Made by a program: the position numbers and the translations under genes
Shown here: piece after piece, positions 7,744 to 16,011 of the stretch
How the letters are laid out: each line of letters begins with the position of its first letter
How positions within the stretch are numbered: the first letter of the stretch is position 1
The notes under the pieces: model-generated
The model's input: the letters and a program-made list of their open reading frames with translations, nothing else
Databases searched by the model: none
Told to the model about the DNA's origin: nothing
NCBI GenBank assembly: GCA_964526835.1
Contig: CAZGMK010000012.1
Span: 1 to 64,000, forward strand
Length of the DNA: 64,000 bases
Origin: DAOSXA01 sp964526835
GTDB taxonomy: Bacteria; Zixibacteria; MSB-5A5; GN15; FEB-12
Reading direction: 5' to 3'

Positions 7744-8423
7744 CCGTGGTAACGCTCAATATCAACGGCTTGAGGGTCTCTGTAGAGGAAGGCACAACGC
7801 TGCTGGAGGCCGCCAGGTTCCTGGGGTTTCCTATCCCGACCTTATGCCACATGGAGGGGTTGTCGCCCTATGGAGCCTGTCGTTTGTGCGTTGTGGAGAT
7901 CGGCGAAGGGCCGAAGTCCAGGCTGGTCTCCTCATGTACGTATCCGGCGGAGGAGGGCCTGCGTGTCAGGACGGCGTCGAACCGCGTCCTGCGCGCCCGC
8001 AGAATGATCCTGGAGCTGCTGCTGGCCTCTTGCCCGCAATCCAAGATTATCCAGGACCTGGCTTCGGCTCACGACATTCGCCCGCAGAGATTCCGGCAGG
8101 AGCACGAGGACTGCATTCTGTGCGGACTGTGCGTCCGCATGTGCGAGGAGCAGATGATGGCCAAGGCCATTGGTTTCCGCGGACGAGGCCAGGATCGGAG
8201 TATCGGTACTCCGTTCGATGTCACCTCGGATGTCTGTCGGCAGTGCGGCGGATGCATATACGTCTGCCCCGCGTGTTCGCTCAGGTGCACCTTCACTGAA
8301 CCGGATAAGGCCATCTGCGGTGGTTGTGCGAATCTGAGTCCGCCCTGCGTCGACAAAGAGCAATTCGATGATATGATGTGTTACATGCAGCCGTGTGTGG
8401 CATGCGAAATAAAGAAAGATTGA
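7740..8423 (+). CDS. NuoG/HoxU-like iron-sulfur subunit
   Basis: A 227-residue electron-wire subunit. Residues 1-80 are a plant-type [2Fe-2S] ferredoxin domain (CHMEGLSPYGACRLC and a later C in SSCTYP). Residues 80-120 correspond to the region around the His-Cys cluster. Residues 120-190 carry two ferredoxin-like [4Fe-4S] motifs (CILCGLCVRMC and CRQCGGCIYVCPAC). More cysteines follow (CGGC, CVAC). It resembles the N-terminal part of NuoG, HoxU, or HydA without the H-cluster domain. I start at ATG 7740, whose ATGA overlaps the preceding stop and which has GGAGGA upstream; the frame stays open further upstream but inside the NuoF-GltD gene. It would link the NADH flavoprotein to the FMN protein that follows. 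Confidence 0.88.
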   Translation: MTVVTLNINGLRVSVEEGTTLLEAARFLGFPIPTLCHMEGLSPYGACRLCVVEIGEGPKSRLVSSCTYPAEEGLRVRTASNRVLRARRMILELLLASCPQSKIIQDLASAHDIRPQRFRQEHEDCILCGLCVRMCEEQMMAKAIGFRGRGQDRSIGTPFDVTSDVCRQCGGCIYVCPACSLRCTFTEPDKAICGGCANLSPPCVDKEQFDDMMCYMQPCVACEIKKD

Positions 8424-8445
8424 AGTTGGCACCGGAGGAAACACG

Positions 8446-10035
8446 ATGTCCATAACCTTTTCCAGAATCAACTCATCGGCGGCGACTCTGACCAAGAACC
8501 GGACAGAGGATTCAGTCTCGCCTAACTCAGGAATGTGCGTAACCTGCGTGGACGGCTGCATCGGCATGTGCGAGATCGGAAAGTCGGCCTACCGGGGGCA
8601 CGAAGTAATCTATCCCCAGCCGTTCGGCGTAATCACCACGGCGTCCGAGAAGACGTACCCCATTGACTACTCCCATTTCAACATTATGGGGACTGCGGTG
8701 GGGGCCAAGGGAATCGAGGCGGACAGCGATAAAGCCATTTTCCCGAACGTGGGCCTCGAAGTCCGAATCGGACACGACAAGGGCCTCAAGTTCCGCTACC
8801 CGTTCATGATTCCCGGTATCGGCTCGACCGATATCGCCAAAAACAACTGGGAAGGTCTGGCTATCGGCACCGCCCTGGCGGGGACCGGCCTGACTATCGG
8901 GGAGAACGTTGTCGGCATGGACCCGGAGGCCGTCATCAAGGACGGCCGCGTGGTTGAAGCTGTGGACCTCAAACGGCGAGTCAAGCTCTTCACCGATAAC
9001 CAGCGCGACGGCTACGGGGCCATCGTGGTCCAGGCAAACGTAGAGGATACGCGCCTGGGTATCCAGGAGTACGCCATCGAGAAGCTGGGCGCTCAGGTGG
9101 TAGAGATGAAGTGGGGTCAGGGCGCTAAGAATATCGGCGGCGAAGTCAAGATTCGGGACCTGAAGAAAGCTCAGATGCTTTACGACCGTGGCTACGTGGT
9201 CCTGCCCAACCCGACTGATCCGGATGTCATCAAAGCCTACGAACGGGGTTCGTTTAAGGAGTTCGAAAGGCATTCACGGCTCGGTATGGTTGAAGAGGAG
9301 TCGTTCGCCAAGAGAGTTGAGGAATTGCGCAAGGCCGGCGCTAAGTATGTAACGCTCAAGACCGGCGCTTACACTCCTGCTGATCTGGCTCGAGCCATCA
9401 AGTACGCCTCCAAGTACAAGCTCGATCTGCTCACAGTCGACGGAGCCGGCGGCGGGACCGGAATGAGTCCCTGGCGCATGATGAACGAGTGGGGCATACC
9501 TCCGGTTGAACTGCATTCTCTGCTGTACAAGTACGCCCAGCGGCTGGCCGATAAGGGCGAGTATGTTCCGGCTTTGGCGCCGGCCGGTGGCTTCACTTTC
9601 GAGGACCAGATTTTCAAGGGTCTGGCGATTGGTGCTCCGTTTACGAAGCTGATCGGTATGGCCCGCGGCCCGATCGCCGCCGCCATGGTCGGCAAGACGA
9701 TCGGCAAGGCCATGGAAGAACGTCAGCTGCCCGTGTACGTGGAGCGCTTCGGGCACACCCGCGATGATATCTTTGTCACCTCCGGCGATCTTCGCAAGGA
9801 GGTTGGTGACAAGGAGTTCGAGAGTCTTCCGACAGGCGCTATCGGCCTTTATACCTACTACGAGCGCCTCGCCCAGGGACTGCGTCAGCTCATGTGCGGG
9901 AGCCGCAAATTCACGCTTGAGCATATTGACCGCAATGACCTTGCTGCTCTGACCCGAGAAGCCGCGGATGTCAGCGGTATCCAGTACATAATGGATGTCA
10001 GCAAGTCGGAGGTCGACGATATTCTGAACAGCTAG
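8446..10035 (+). CDS. FMN-binding glutamate-synthase-like protein (GOGAT synthase domain, no glutaminase domain)
   Basis: A 529-residue protein related to the FMN synthase domain of glutamate synthase large subunits. The TIM-barrel motif DGAGGGTGMSPWRMM (near residue 330) corresponds to the GOGAT FMN/2-oxoglutarate region, and GGFTFEDQIFKGLAIGA and IGMARG follow. The class II glutaminase domain and the C-terminal beta-helix of full GltB are absent. Only five cysteines are present: four clustered as C31-x2-C34-x3-C38-x3-C42 at the N-terminus, and one near the end. The usual C-x5-C-x4-C site for the [3Fe-4S] cluster of glutamate synthase is therefore missing, and the N-terminal quartet probably holds a cluster instead. 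The ribosome site GGAGGA precedes ATG 8446. It closes the operon before a strong terminator. Whether it makes glutamate or another product cannot be told from sequence. Confidence 0.85.
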   Translation: MSITFSRINSSAATLTKNRTEDSVSPNSGMCVTCVDGCIGMCEIGKSAYRGHEVIYPQPFGVITTASEKTYPIDYSHFNIMGTAVGAKGIEADSDKAIFPNVGLEVRIGHDKGLKFRYPFMIPGIGSTDIAKNNWEGLAIGTALAGTGLTIGENVVGMDPEAVIKDGRVVEAVDLKRRVKLFTDNQRDGYGAIVVQANVEDTRLGIQEYAIEKLGAQVVEMKWGQGAKNIGGEVKIRDLKKAQMLYDRGYVVLPNPTDPDVIKAYERGSFKEFERHSRLGMVEEESFAKRVEELRKAGAKYVTLKTGAYTPADLARAIKYASKYKLDLLTVDGAGGGTGMSPWRMMNEWGIPPVELHSLLYKYAQRLADKGEYVPALAPAGGFTFEDQIFKGLAIGAPFTKLIGMARGPIAAAMVGKTIGKAMEERQLPVYVERFGHTRDDIFVTSGDLRKEVGDKEFESLPTGAIGLYTYYERLAQGLRQLMCGSRKFTLEHIDRNDLAALTREAADVSGIQYIMDVSKSEVDDILNS

Positions 10036-10071
10036 GCGAGCAGTCAGCCGGCTGTCAGGTCAGTTGCAGAG

Positions 10072-10127
10072 GCCGTCCCGCCACGGGTATGGATTAGCCG
10101 AATCCATCCTGAGGCAGGACGGCTTTT
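10072..10127 (+). terminator. Rho-independent terminator of the redox operon
   Basis: The outer stem GCCGTCC (10072-10078) pairs with GGACGGC (10117-10123) and is followed by TTTT. An inner hairpin pairs ATGGATT (10089-10095) with AATCCAT (10101-10107). It lies about 40 bases after the FMN protein stop codon and between converging genes. Confidence 0.85.
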
Positions 10128-10231
10128 CATATTGCCTGCGCTTACCGTGCGAGTGCCCTCCCGAAGTCCATAAGCGGAATGAGTCGTAGTGTCCGGCGTT
10201 TCGGAGCCTGACCATCTACCGGCCCGGGGAG

Positions 10232-12139
10232 TCAGTCGGCGGGGGCTTCGGGCGTGTCGTCGGCAGCCGGGACCTCCATCGGGGTCCAGCCGAGCTTGCG
10301 TAAGTGCGCTGCTGCTTGATTGTGTTTCTCGCGGAAGATCACCAGAGCCACCTCATCGCCCGGACGGAATGCGGTGTGGTCATCGACCGGAGTCGCGCGG
10401 TCATTGCGGTAGACTACCAGCGGCAGGATGAGCTGGGCCATATTCAGCTGATCCGGTTTGATCTCGGCTACATCTGATTGCTCGTCGTGGCCGAAACGCC
10501 ACCGCTCAAGATTCGCCTGGCCGCGTCGCAGCCGAATACTCCAGAGCCCTATGTCGCGATGGGAAGCGAACAGGACCCGCGCGCCGGCTTCAGCCGCCAT
10601 TTCGGCGCTCACATGGCCTAGTCCTTTGTTGAGCGCAACGAGGGTGTGCTCGACGCGATATTCCCGGCGACAGCGCTCTGCAAATATCAGATTAACTTCC
10701 TCGTTCGGGGTGAGCGCGATTGCGGTCGCCATATCACCGATGCGAGCCTGCGACAGAGTGCGCTCCTCGACGGCGTTGCCGAAAACCACCTGAAATCCAT
10801 CGGCCTGGGCAGCGTTGGCCGCATCGGCGTTGGAATCGATGAAGACAACGGTTTCATTTCCCTCGCGCAGAGCTCGGCCCAGGGCTCTTCCCAGGTCCCC
10901 CGCGCCGAGAATGACGAAGCCGCGACCGGTTTCGGGTTTGAGTCCCAGCCATGAGGCCAGCCAGCCTCCGGAAATTCCCTGGACAGTTACTGTAACCGCG
11001 ATGACAAGAAAGGTCATCGCCCGAAGCTCCGCCCCGCCCGGGATACCGGCCTCATCCAGAGTTACGGCGAAGAATGAGGCTACGGCCGCAGCAACGATTC
11101 CCCTCGGGGCGAGCCAGGACATGAATGCTCGCTCGCGCCACGACAGGTCCGAGCCGGCTGCGCTGACAGCGACATTGACAGGGCGGACTACTAGCATGAG
11201 GACAGCCACCACACCCACTCCCGACCAGCCCAGTGCGCTGATTTCGCTAAGCCGGATGTCGGCCGCCAGCAGTACGAAGAGCATACCGATGAACATCACC
11301 GTCAACTGCTCCTTGAACTCCATCAGGTCGCGCAGGACGCGCTTGCAGTAATTGCCTACCACCAGCCCGGCCACGGTCACCGCGCCAATACCCACTTCAT
11401 GCTGCACCAGATTGGCCAGGTGAAAGATCGCCAGCACCGAAGTCAGGGCGAAGATGTTGACCATTCCGTCAGGGATCAAATGACGTGGTCTCAGCGCCCA
11501 GGAAATCAACAGGCCGCCGACAACGCCGATCGCGGCGCCAACCGAAAGCCGCAGCAGCAGGTCCACCGTGCCCCAGGCGAAGGAGAGGCTCGTGGGATGC
11601 AGGATTACCTCTAGGGTAACCGTGGCGACTATGGCCCCGATCGGGTCAATGAGTACGCCCTCACCTTCGAGTGTAGTCGCCACCCGGGTTTTCAAGCGGA
11701 TACGACGCACCAAGGGCTGGATGACCGTCGGGCCGGTCACGATTACCAGGGTGCCGAAGAGGATCGCCTGTGACCAGCTCCAGTCCATCAGGAGGTGCGC
11801 CGCCGCCGCTCCGCCCGCGGCCGTGATCAGTGCCCCGACGGAAATGAGGCGACGCAACGCTCCCCCCACGCGGCGCAACCGAGCCAGCCGGAGGTTCATG
11901 CCGCCCTCGAACAGGATGACCGCCATGGCGAACCCGACCAGAGTGCGCAGGGTCGGGCCCAAGTGGTCAGGGCGGATTACGCCAAGGCCGTCGGGTCCGA
12001 GGGCCACCCCGACTCCCAGCAGCAGGACGATCCCGGGCAACCGAACATGATGAGCGACGGCCTGAGCAAGCACGCCGGCCACGAGGGCCAGAGCGACGCT
12101 CAGCGCCGGGTTGGCGAGAATATCGACAGCGGCATCCAT
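10232..12139 (-). CDS. CPA1-type cation/proton antiporter with C-terminal RCK (TrkA-N) domain
   Basis: A 635-residue inner-membrane monovalent cation:proton antiporter. Residues 1-400 hold about 12 hydrophobic helices with antiporter motifs: GVALGPDGLG near 45, FEGGMNL near 78, VTGPTV near 137 and EGEGVLIDPIGAI near 158. Residues 405-525 form a nucleotide-binding RCK domain (VILGAGDLGRALGRAL, then a conserved acid in VFIDSN), which usually gates transport in response to NAD(H) or nucleotides. A TrkA-C-like tail follows with FRPGDEVALVIFRE. It lies 41 bases after the MscS gene on the same strand, so it is probably the last gene of a stress/ion-balance unit. The transported ion (Na+ or K+) cannot be told. 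Confidence 0.9.
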   Translation of the reverse strand: MDAAVDILANPALSVALALVAGVLAQAVAHHVRLPGIVLLLGVGVALGPDGLGVIRPDHLGPTLRTLVGFAMAVILFEGGMNLRLARLRRVGGALRRLISVGALITAAGGAAAAHLLMDWSWSQAILFGTLVIVTGPTVIQPLVRRIRLKTRVATTLEGEGVLIDPIGAIVATVTLEVILHPTSLSFAWGTVDLLLRLSVGAAIGVVGGLLISWALRPRHLIPDGMVNIFALTSVLAIFHLANLVQHEVGIGAVTVAGLVVGNYCKRVLRDLMEFKEQLTVMFIGMLFVLLAADIRLSEISALGWSGVGVVAVLMLVVRPVNVAVSAAGSDLSWRERAFMSWLAPRGIVAAAVASFFAVTLDEAGIPGGAELRAMTFLVIAVTVTVQGISGGWLASWLGLKPETGRGFVILGAGDLGRALGRALREGNETVVFIDSNADAANAAQADGFQVVFGNAVEERTLSQARIGDMATAIALTPNEEVNLIFAERCRREYRVEHTLVALNKGLGHVSAEMAAEAGARVLFASHRDIGLWSIRLRRGQANLERWRFGHDEQSDVAEIKPDQLNMAQLILPLVVYRNDRATPVDDHTAFRPGDEVALVIFREKHNQAAAHLRKLGWTPMEVPAADDTPEAPAD

Positions 12140-12180
12140 TGGTAGGTCAACAAGATCGAGTGACGATTCGTTCGGACCGC

Positions 12181-13245
12181 CTATTCCTTCCTGGAACGCT
12201 CATCGATGATTTCGGTCAGCCGTTGGCGACTCTGCCTGATTCGTTCCAGCCTTTGCTGGATATCCTCGCGCTGCGAATCATCGATTTGCTTGACCTGTCG
12301 TTTCAGCTCTTCCTCCTCAGCCCCCAATTCCTCAATGCGTCGCCGGAGGTTCTCGAGGCTCTCCGCCTCATCGGCCTTGTCGAACACTATTGTCTCCGGC
12401 AATTCCGCACTCTCGCTCACCGCTGGAGCCGCAGTCCCGTGGCCCGGTGGCAGCGCTCTTTCACCCGGCTTCCGGGCCAGCGTGTTCATGAAGGTAGGCG
12501 AGACAATCTCAACCCCGCCGCCGTGCAGGCAGTCGAGTATGGCCATCCTCAGGCGCGACCGCGTGGACAGCAGGTGCTTGACCTCTTCGAGCAGACCGGC
12601 CACGCGGTAGGTGACAGAGAAGTCACCGAGCTCGGTCGCATACACATATGGATCGCTCAACCCGGCTTCCTCGGCGGCCTTAACTAGCAGAGCCTCTATT
12701 TTCTGGTGAGCCGTATCATAACCGAGCGACACTTCGGCCGACACCATGGTTCCATCAGAGCGAATGACCTTGACCGGGTTGGTCACCAGATACATGTTCG
12801 GCAGCGTCGTCAGATCGCGGTCCTCGGTTTGAACTTCGACATGAAAAAGCCCCTGCTCGGAGACCCGACCGAAGTGGTCGCCGACCCGAACGAAGTCGCC
12901 CGGGCGGAAGCACTTGATCGTGCGCAGCATCAGCCCAGCCATGATATTGCCCACGAAGGTAGTTGCGCTCAGGGCGATCGCGGCCGATAGCAGGATACCG
13001 ATTAGGCCCAGCAACTGCCCCTGCTCGTCATCGGAGATCGGCAGCACCATGATGACGATCAACAGTCCCGCCAGCGACAGTAGCATGGTCATCAATTGAC
13101 GCGTGAAGCTGGCGGCCGGACGGCCGCGGTGCAGGCGAGCCAGCATCCATCGCACCGCAAGAATCAGGATCACCGTCAGAGCCAGCACCAACCCGGCGCT
13201 CGCAAAGGGCTCAAAGATATCGTAGATTCGCTGCAGCATGCTCAT
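12181..13245 (-). CDS. MscS-family mechanosensitive ion channel
   Basis: A small-conductance mechanosensitive channel releasing solutes on hypo-osmotic shock. Three hydrophobic helices are followed by the pore-lining segment and the MscS beta domain (LSATTFVGNIMAGLMLRTIKCF, then FRPGDFVRVGDHFGRV). Conserved elements such as TTLPNMYLVTNPV follow. The C-terminus (last ~75 residues) is a charged coiled coil, an addition to the core channel. The frame is open to 13293; I prefer ATG 13245 because the first membrane helix follows directly and the extra 16 residues look non-coding, but neither start has a strong ribosome site. It lies between the protease gene and the antiporter gene on the same strand. 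Confidence 0.85.
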   Translation of the reverse strand: MSMLQRIYDIFEPFASAGLVLALTVILILAVRWMLARLHRGRPAASFTRQLMTMLLSLAGLLIVIMVLPISDDEQGQLLGLIGILLSAAIALSATTFVGNIMAGLMLRTIKCFRPGDFVRVGDHFGRVSEQGLFHVEVQTEDRDLTTLPNMYLVTNPVKVIRSDGTMVSAEVSLGYDTAHQKIEALLVKAAEEAGLSDPYVYATELGDFSVTYRVAGLLEEVKHLLSTRSRLRMAILDCLHGGGVEIVSPTFMNTLARKPGERALPPGHGTAAPAVSESAELPETIVFDKADEAESLENLRRRIEELGAEEEELKRQVKQIDDSQREDIQQRLERIRQSRQRLTEIIDERSRKE

Positions 13246-13387
13246 ATACTGGACCCGTACCGGCATTGTAGCCCAACCTACGGCCTGTGGCAATCTTTAT
13301 TACTGGTTTGCGGTCAAGACCTTATGGCTGCGCCTTGTAATTGAAGACGCAGCCATTGGCGAAGTCGATGCGAGCGAGCCTGTCTCA

Positions 13388-14875
13388 TTACAGCCGGAAG
13401 GCCAGGAAGAAGCTGCTGCCGCCGCGATGGATACGAAGAAGAACCGTCTGGCCCGGGTCGATCTGCGCGATGATGCTGTTGAAGTCGTCGACCGACGCAA
13501 CCCTTTGACGGTTGACCGAGCGGATCAGGTCACCCTCCTGGAGGCCCTGGCGGGCCGCCGGGGACGCCGGGTCGACGCTGGTTACCACGACCCCGGTCAA
13601 CCCCTGGGCTATGTCGTAGCGCTCGGCCAGCTCGGAGGTCAGCCGGGCAACGGTGAACCCAACCACATCACTGAGGTCCTCGCCCGCGACCCGGGCGATC
13701 TCGCCCGGCAATTCCCCCAGGGTAACCGGGATCTCAATCCGGTCGCCTTCGCGAATGATATCGAAAACCACCCTGGTGTCCGGCGGCGTGGCGGCGATGC
13801 GATTGCGCAGCTCCTGGTAGTCCTCGATTGCCTGACCGTTCATTCCAACGATGACATCACCCGGCTGAACACCCGCGTCATCGGCCGGCGTATCCGGCAG
13901 AACATCGCCCACCAGGGCGCCCTTGGTCTCCTTCAGATTCATCGCCTGAGCCAGGGCGGGGTCCAGCGGTTGGATAGTCACACCCAGCCAGCCTCGCACA
14001 ACCCGTCCCTCTTCGATGAGGGAGTACATTACACGCGTCGCCATGTTGACCGGAACAGCGAACCCAATTCCCTGAAATCCACCGGAGCGCGAAGCGATAG
14101 CCGTGTTTATGCCTACCAGCTCGCCGTTCAGATTAACCAGCGGGCCTCCGGAGTTTCCGGGGTTAATCGCCGCGTCGGTCTGGATGAAATCCTCATAGTC
14201 GGCCAGACCTACATTCGAGCGGCCGGTGGCGCTCACGATTCCCTGCGTGACAGTGTAGGCGAGGTTCTCGCTCATGGGACTGCCGATCGCCATGACCATT
14301 TCACCCACGCGTAAGTCGTCGGAATCGCCGACCGGTACGGCGGGTAAGTCCTCGGCCTCGATCCGAAGCACGGCTATATCTGTCTTGGGGTCGGAGCCGA
14401 TGATCTCGGCCGGATATCGCTTGCCGTCGAACGTACGCACGAATATGCTGTCCGCCTCCTGAATCACGTGGTTGTTGGTCAGAATATACCCGTCGTTACT
14501 GACGATCACCCCTGAGCCTAACCCCTGCTGGCGATACTCTCGCTCGCGTGGCTGTTGACGCGGGCTGCGCGGCCCGAAGAAGAAATCAAAGAACGGATCA
14601 TTCGAGAATGGTGACGAAAACGGGCTCCATTGACGCACTCTCATAATCCGCTCGGTCGACACTGTCACTACCGTCGGCTTGACAGCCGCCGCGATGTCGA
14701 CCAGGGCCTGGTTGAGATCGCGCAGGCTGTTGATAGGGCGATCCTGTGGATCGGCCGAGCGGAGTTCCATCTGAGCCGACATTCCGCCAACCGCAGCCAA
14801 CAACACTATGGCAACAGCGAGCAGAACATCAATGCCGAATACGCGGGAGCGATGCCTGGGTGGTTCCATATGCAT
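13388..14875 (-). CDS. HtrA/DegQ-family periplasmic serine protease with two PDZ domains
   Basis: A periplasmic quality-control protease. A signal anchor (VLLAVAIVLLAAVGG) follows the basic N-terminus. The trypsin-like domain has the full triad: His136 (NNHV), Asp166 (DIAVL) and Ser242 (GNSGGP). Two PDZ domains follow near residues 275-365 (GWLGVTIQPL, AGVQPGDVIVGMNG) and 385-490 (GVVVTSVDPASPAARQGL). The frame is open to 14935, but ATG 14875 has AAAGGAG about 10 bases upstream and gives a typical n-region, so I use it (495 residues). It sits between hsp20 and mscS on the same strand, fitting a protein-folding and envelope stress unit. The segment rich in Phe/Pro/Arg near residues 90-120 corresponds to the LA loop. 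Confidence 0.92.
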   Translation of the reverse strand: MHMEPPRHRSRVFGIDVLLAVAIVLLAAVGGMSAQMELRSADPQDRPINSLRDLNQALVDIAAAVKPTVVTVSTERIMRVRQWSPFSSPFSNDPFFDFFFGPRSPRQQPREREYRQQGLGSGVIVSNDGYILTNNHVIQEADSIFVRTFDGKRYPAEIIGSDPKTDIAVLRIEAEDLPAVPVGDSDDLRVGEMVMAIGSPMSENLAYTVTQGIVSATGRSNVGLADYEDFIQTDAAINPGNSGGPLVNLNGELVGINTAIASRSGGFQGIGFAVPVNMATRVMYSLIEEGRVVRGWLGVTIQPLDPALAQAMNLKETKGALVGDVLPDTPADDAGVQPGDVIVGMNGQAIEDYQELRNRIAATPPDTRVVFDIIREGDRIEIPVTLGELPGEIARVAGEDLSDVVGFTVARLTSELAERYDIAQGLTGVVVTSVDPASPAARQGLQEGDLIRSVNRQRVASVDDFNSIIAQIDPGQTVLLRIHRGGSSFFLAFRL

Positions 14876-14992
14876 CTTGAGTTGACTCCTTTCCGTCTGA
14901 GTCCGGGTTCTGTTCGTCATCTCACTATTATACATGAGAGGCCGGCTGGTTCGCCGGCCTCGGTTCGGGGAGATTCATCCACGGATTCCGTC

Positions 14993-15439
14993 TTACTTCA
15001 CCTTGATCTTGACTTCCTTGGGCTTGACTTTCTCCAGCTTGTCCATCGAGATTTCAAGAAGCCCGTCGCGATACTCCGCCGAGATGGAGTCCGTGTTGAC
15101 GGTCTCGGGGATCGTGAAGGAACGGCTGAACGAACCCGAGGCAATCTCCCTGCGGATGAACCCTTCGTTCTTCTCTTCCTTCTCCTCTTTTCGCTGGCCG
15201 GATACGGTCAACATGTTCTCCCGCATGGAGATGTTGATATCATCCTTCTTCATTCCAGGCACTTCGAATGTCAGAAAGTACTTGTCCTCGGTCTCGCGAA
15301 TATCGACTCGCGGCGAATATTCCTCACTGGTGCGGCTCCTGAGCCACGACGGGAAACTCCAGCCCAGAAAATCCTCGAACATGTTGTCCACGTCGCGAGC
15401 CAGCGGACTCTGAGAGGGTCTGATCATCAGGTTACGCAT
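14993..15439 (-). CDS. Small heat-shock protein (Hsp20/alpha-crystallin family)
   Basis: A 148-residue ATP-independent chaperone that holds unfolded proteins. The alpha-crystallin domain spans residues 38-140 with PRVDIRETEDKYFLTFEVPG at its start and the family signature in its second half (AEYRDGLLEISM). The short C-terminal tail ends in basic KVK repeats. The ribosome site is near-perfect (AAGGAGGTGA, 6 bases before ATG 15439), suggesting high expression. It heads a same-strand run with htrA-like, mscS and antiporter genes. The upstream region holds a sigma54-like promoter candidate and several inverted repeats. Confidence 0.93.
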   Translation of the reverse strand: MRNLMIRPSQSPLARDVDNMFEDFLGWSFPSWLRSRTSEEYSPRVDIRETEDKYFLTFEVPGMKKDDINISMRENMLTVSGQRKEEKEEKNEGFIRREIASGSFSRSFTIPETVNTDSISAEYRDGLLEISMDKLEKVKPKEVKIKVK

Positions 15440-15511
15440 ATTGTCTCACCTCCTTGTCTTGTGGTTTCTCATCTTCTCACGGCGGCCAGGCCGCCTACTG
15501 CGCAAAAATAC

Positions 15512-15527
15512 ATCAACCAGCGTGCCA
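15512..15527 (-). promoter_or_regulatory. Sigma54-like promoter candidate for hsp20
   Basis: Reading on the minus strand, TGGCACGCTGGTTGAT matches the -24/-12 consensus TGGCACG-N4-TTGC(A/T) except for A in place of the -12 C. The predicted transcript starts near 15500, some 60 bases before the hsp20 start, and its leader contains a GGCGGC/GCCGCC hairpin (15481-15495). A TTGACA on the same strand just upstream offers a sigma70 alternative. Confidence 0.45.
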
Positions 15528-15624
15528 GACACGATAAGTCGTTGTCAAACTACATGGATGCTTGCCGGCTAGGCAGGATCGAAGAGCTGCGACCGCCAAC
15601 ATGGCAGCGCAGCGCGCTCATTCT

Positions 15625-15672
15625 GACAATCGTTTATTGTCATTCTGGGTGGATATACTGTCATAATGACAA
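15625..15672. promoter_or_regulatory. Cluster of TGTCAT-type inverted repeats between hsp20 and the response regulator gene
   Basis: Within 48 bases: GACAAT/ATTGTC (15625-15630, 15636-15641), TTGTCATT/AATGACAA (15637-15644, 15665-15672) and the perfect 13-base palindrome TGTCAT-A-ATGACA (15659-15671). They lie 100-160 bases upstream of the hsp20 promoter candidate, a usual distance for activator sites. The rest of the 570-base gap (15440-16011) shows no credible gene. Confidence 0.45.
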
Positions 15673-16011
15673 GTCCGTGAATTCTCTATTGCGGTGCCTT
15701 TCGATCGGTGTGCGTGCCCGGACGCGCGTGGAACTCATGCCTTCTTCACGTGCGGCGTGAAGAATAGGAACACAATTGCCCGGTTTCTGCGATACCCTGT
15801 GCCGGTGTCGAGCCGATACCGAGTGTGTTTTGCCCGCGCGTCCTTTTCGCGGCGAGACACAGTTGCTGCCAGGCTCGGCCTACAGGCTGGAGGCTTTCCC
15901 GACGATGCTTCCTCAAGGCCTATCAAGGTCGCATTTCTGCTTGACCTCACACGGTCGCAATTGCATTCTAATGTTGTGGTCCGTCGACAACTCTAATTGG
16001 AGAGATTGAGC

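Noticed and set aside
13238..14314. Plus-strand frame of 358 codons opposite the HtrA-like gene
   Set aside because: The minus strand encodes a protease with a complete catalytic triad; the antisense frame has no recognisable domain.
15694..15996. Frame of 100 codons between hsp20 and the response regulator
   Set aside because: No ribosome site, odd composition and no resemblance to proteins; the region is better explained as regulatory.
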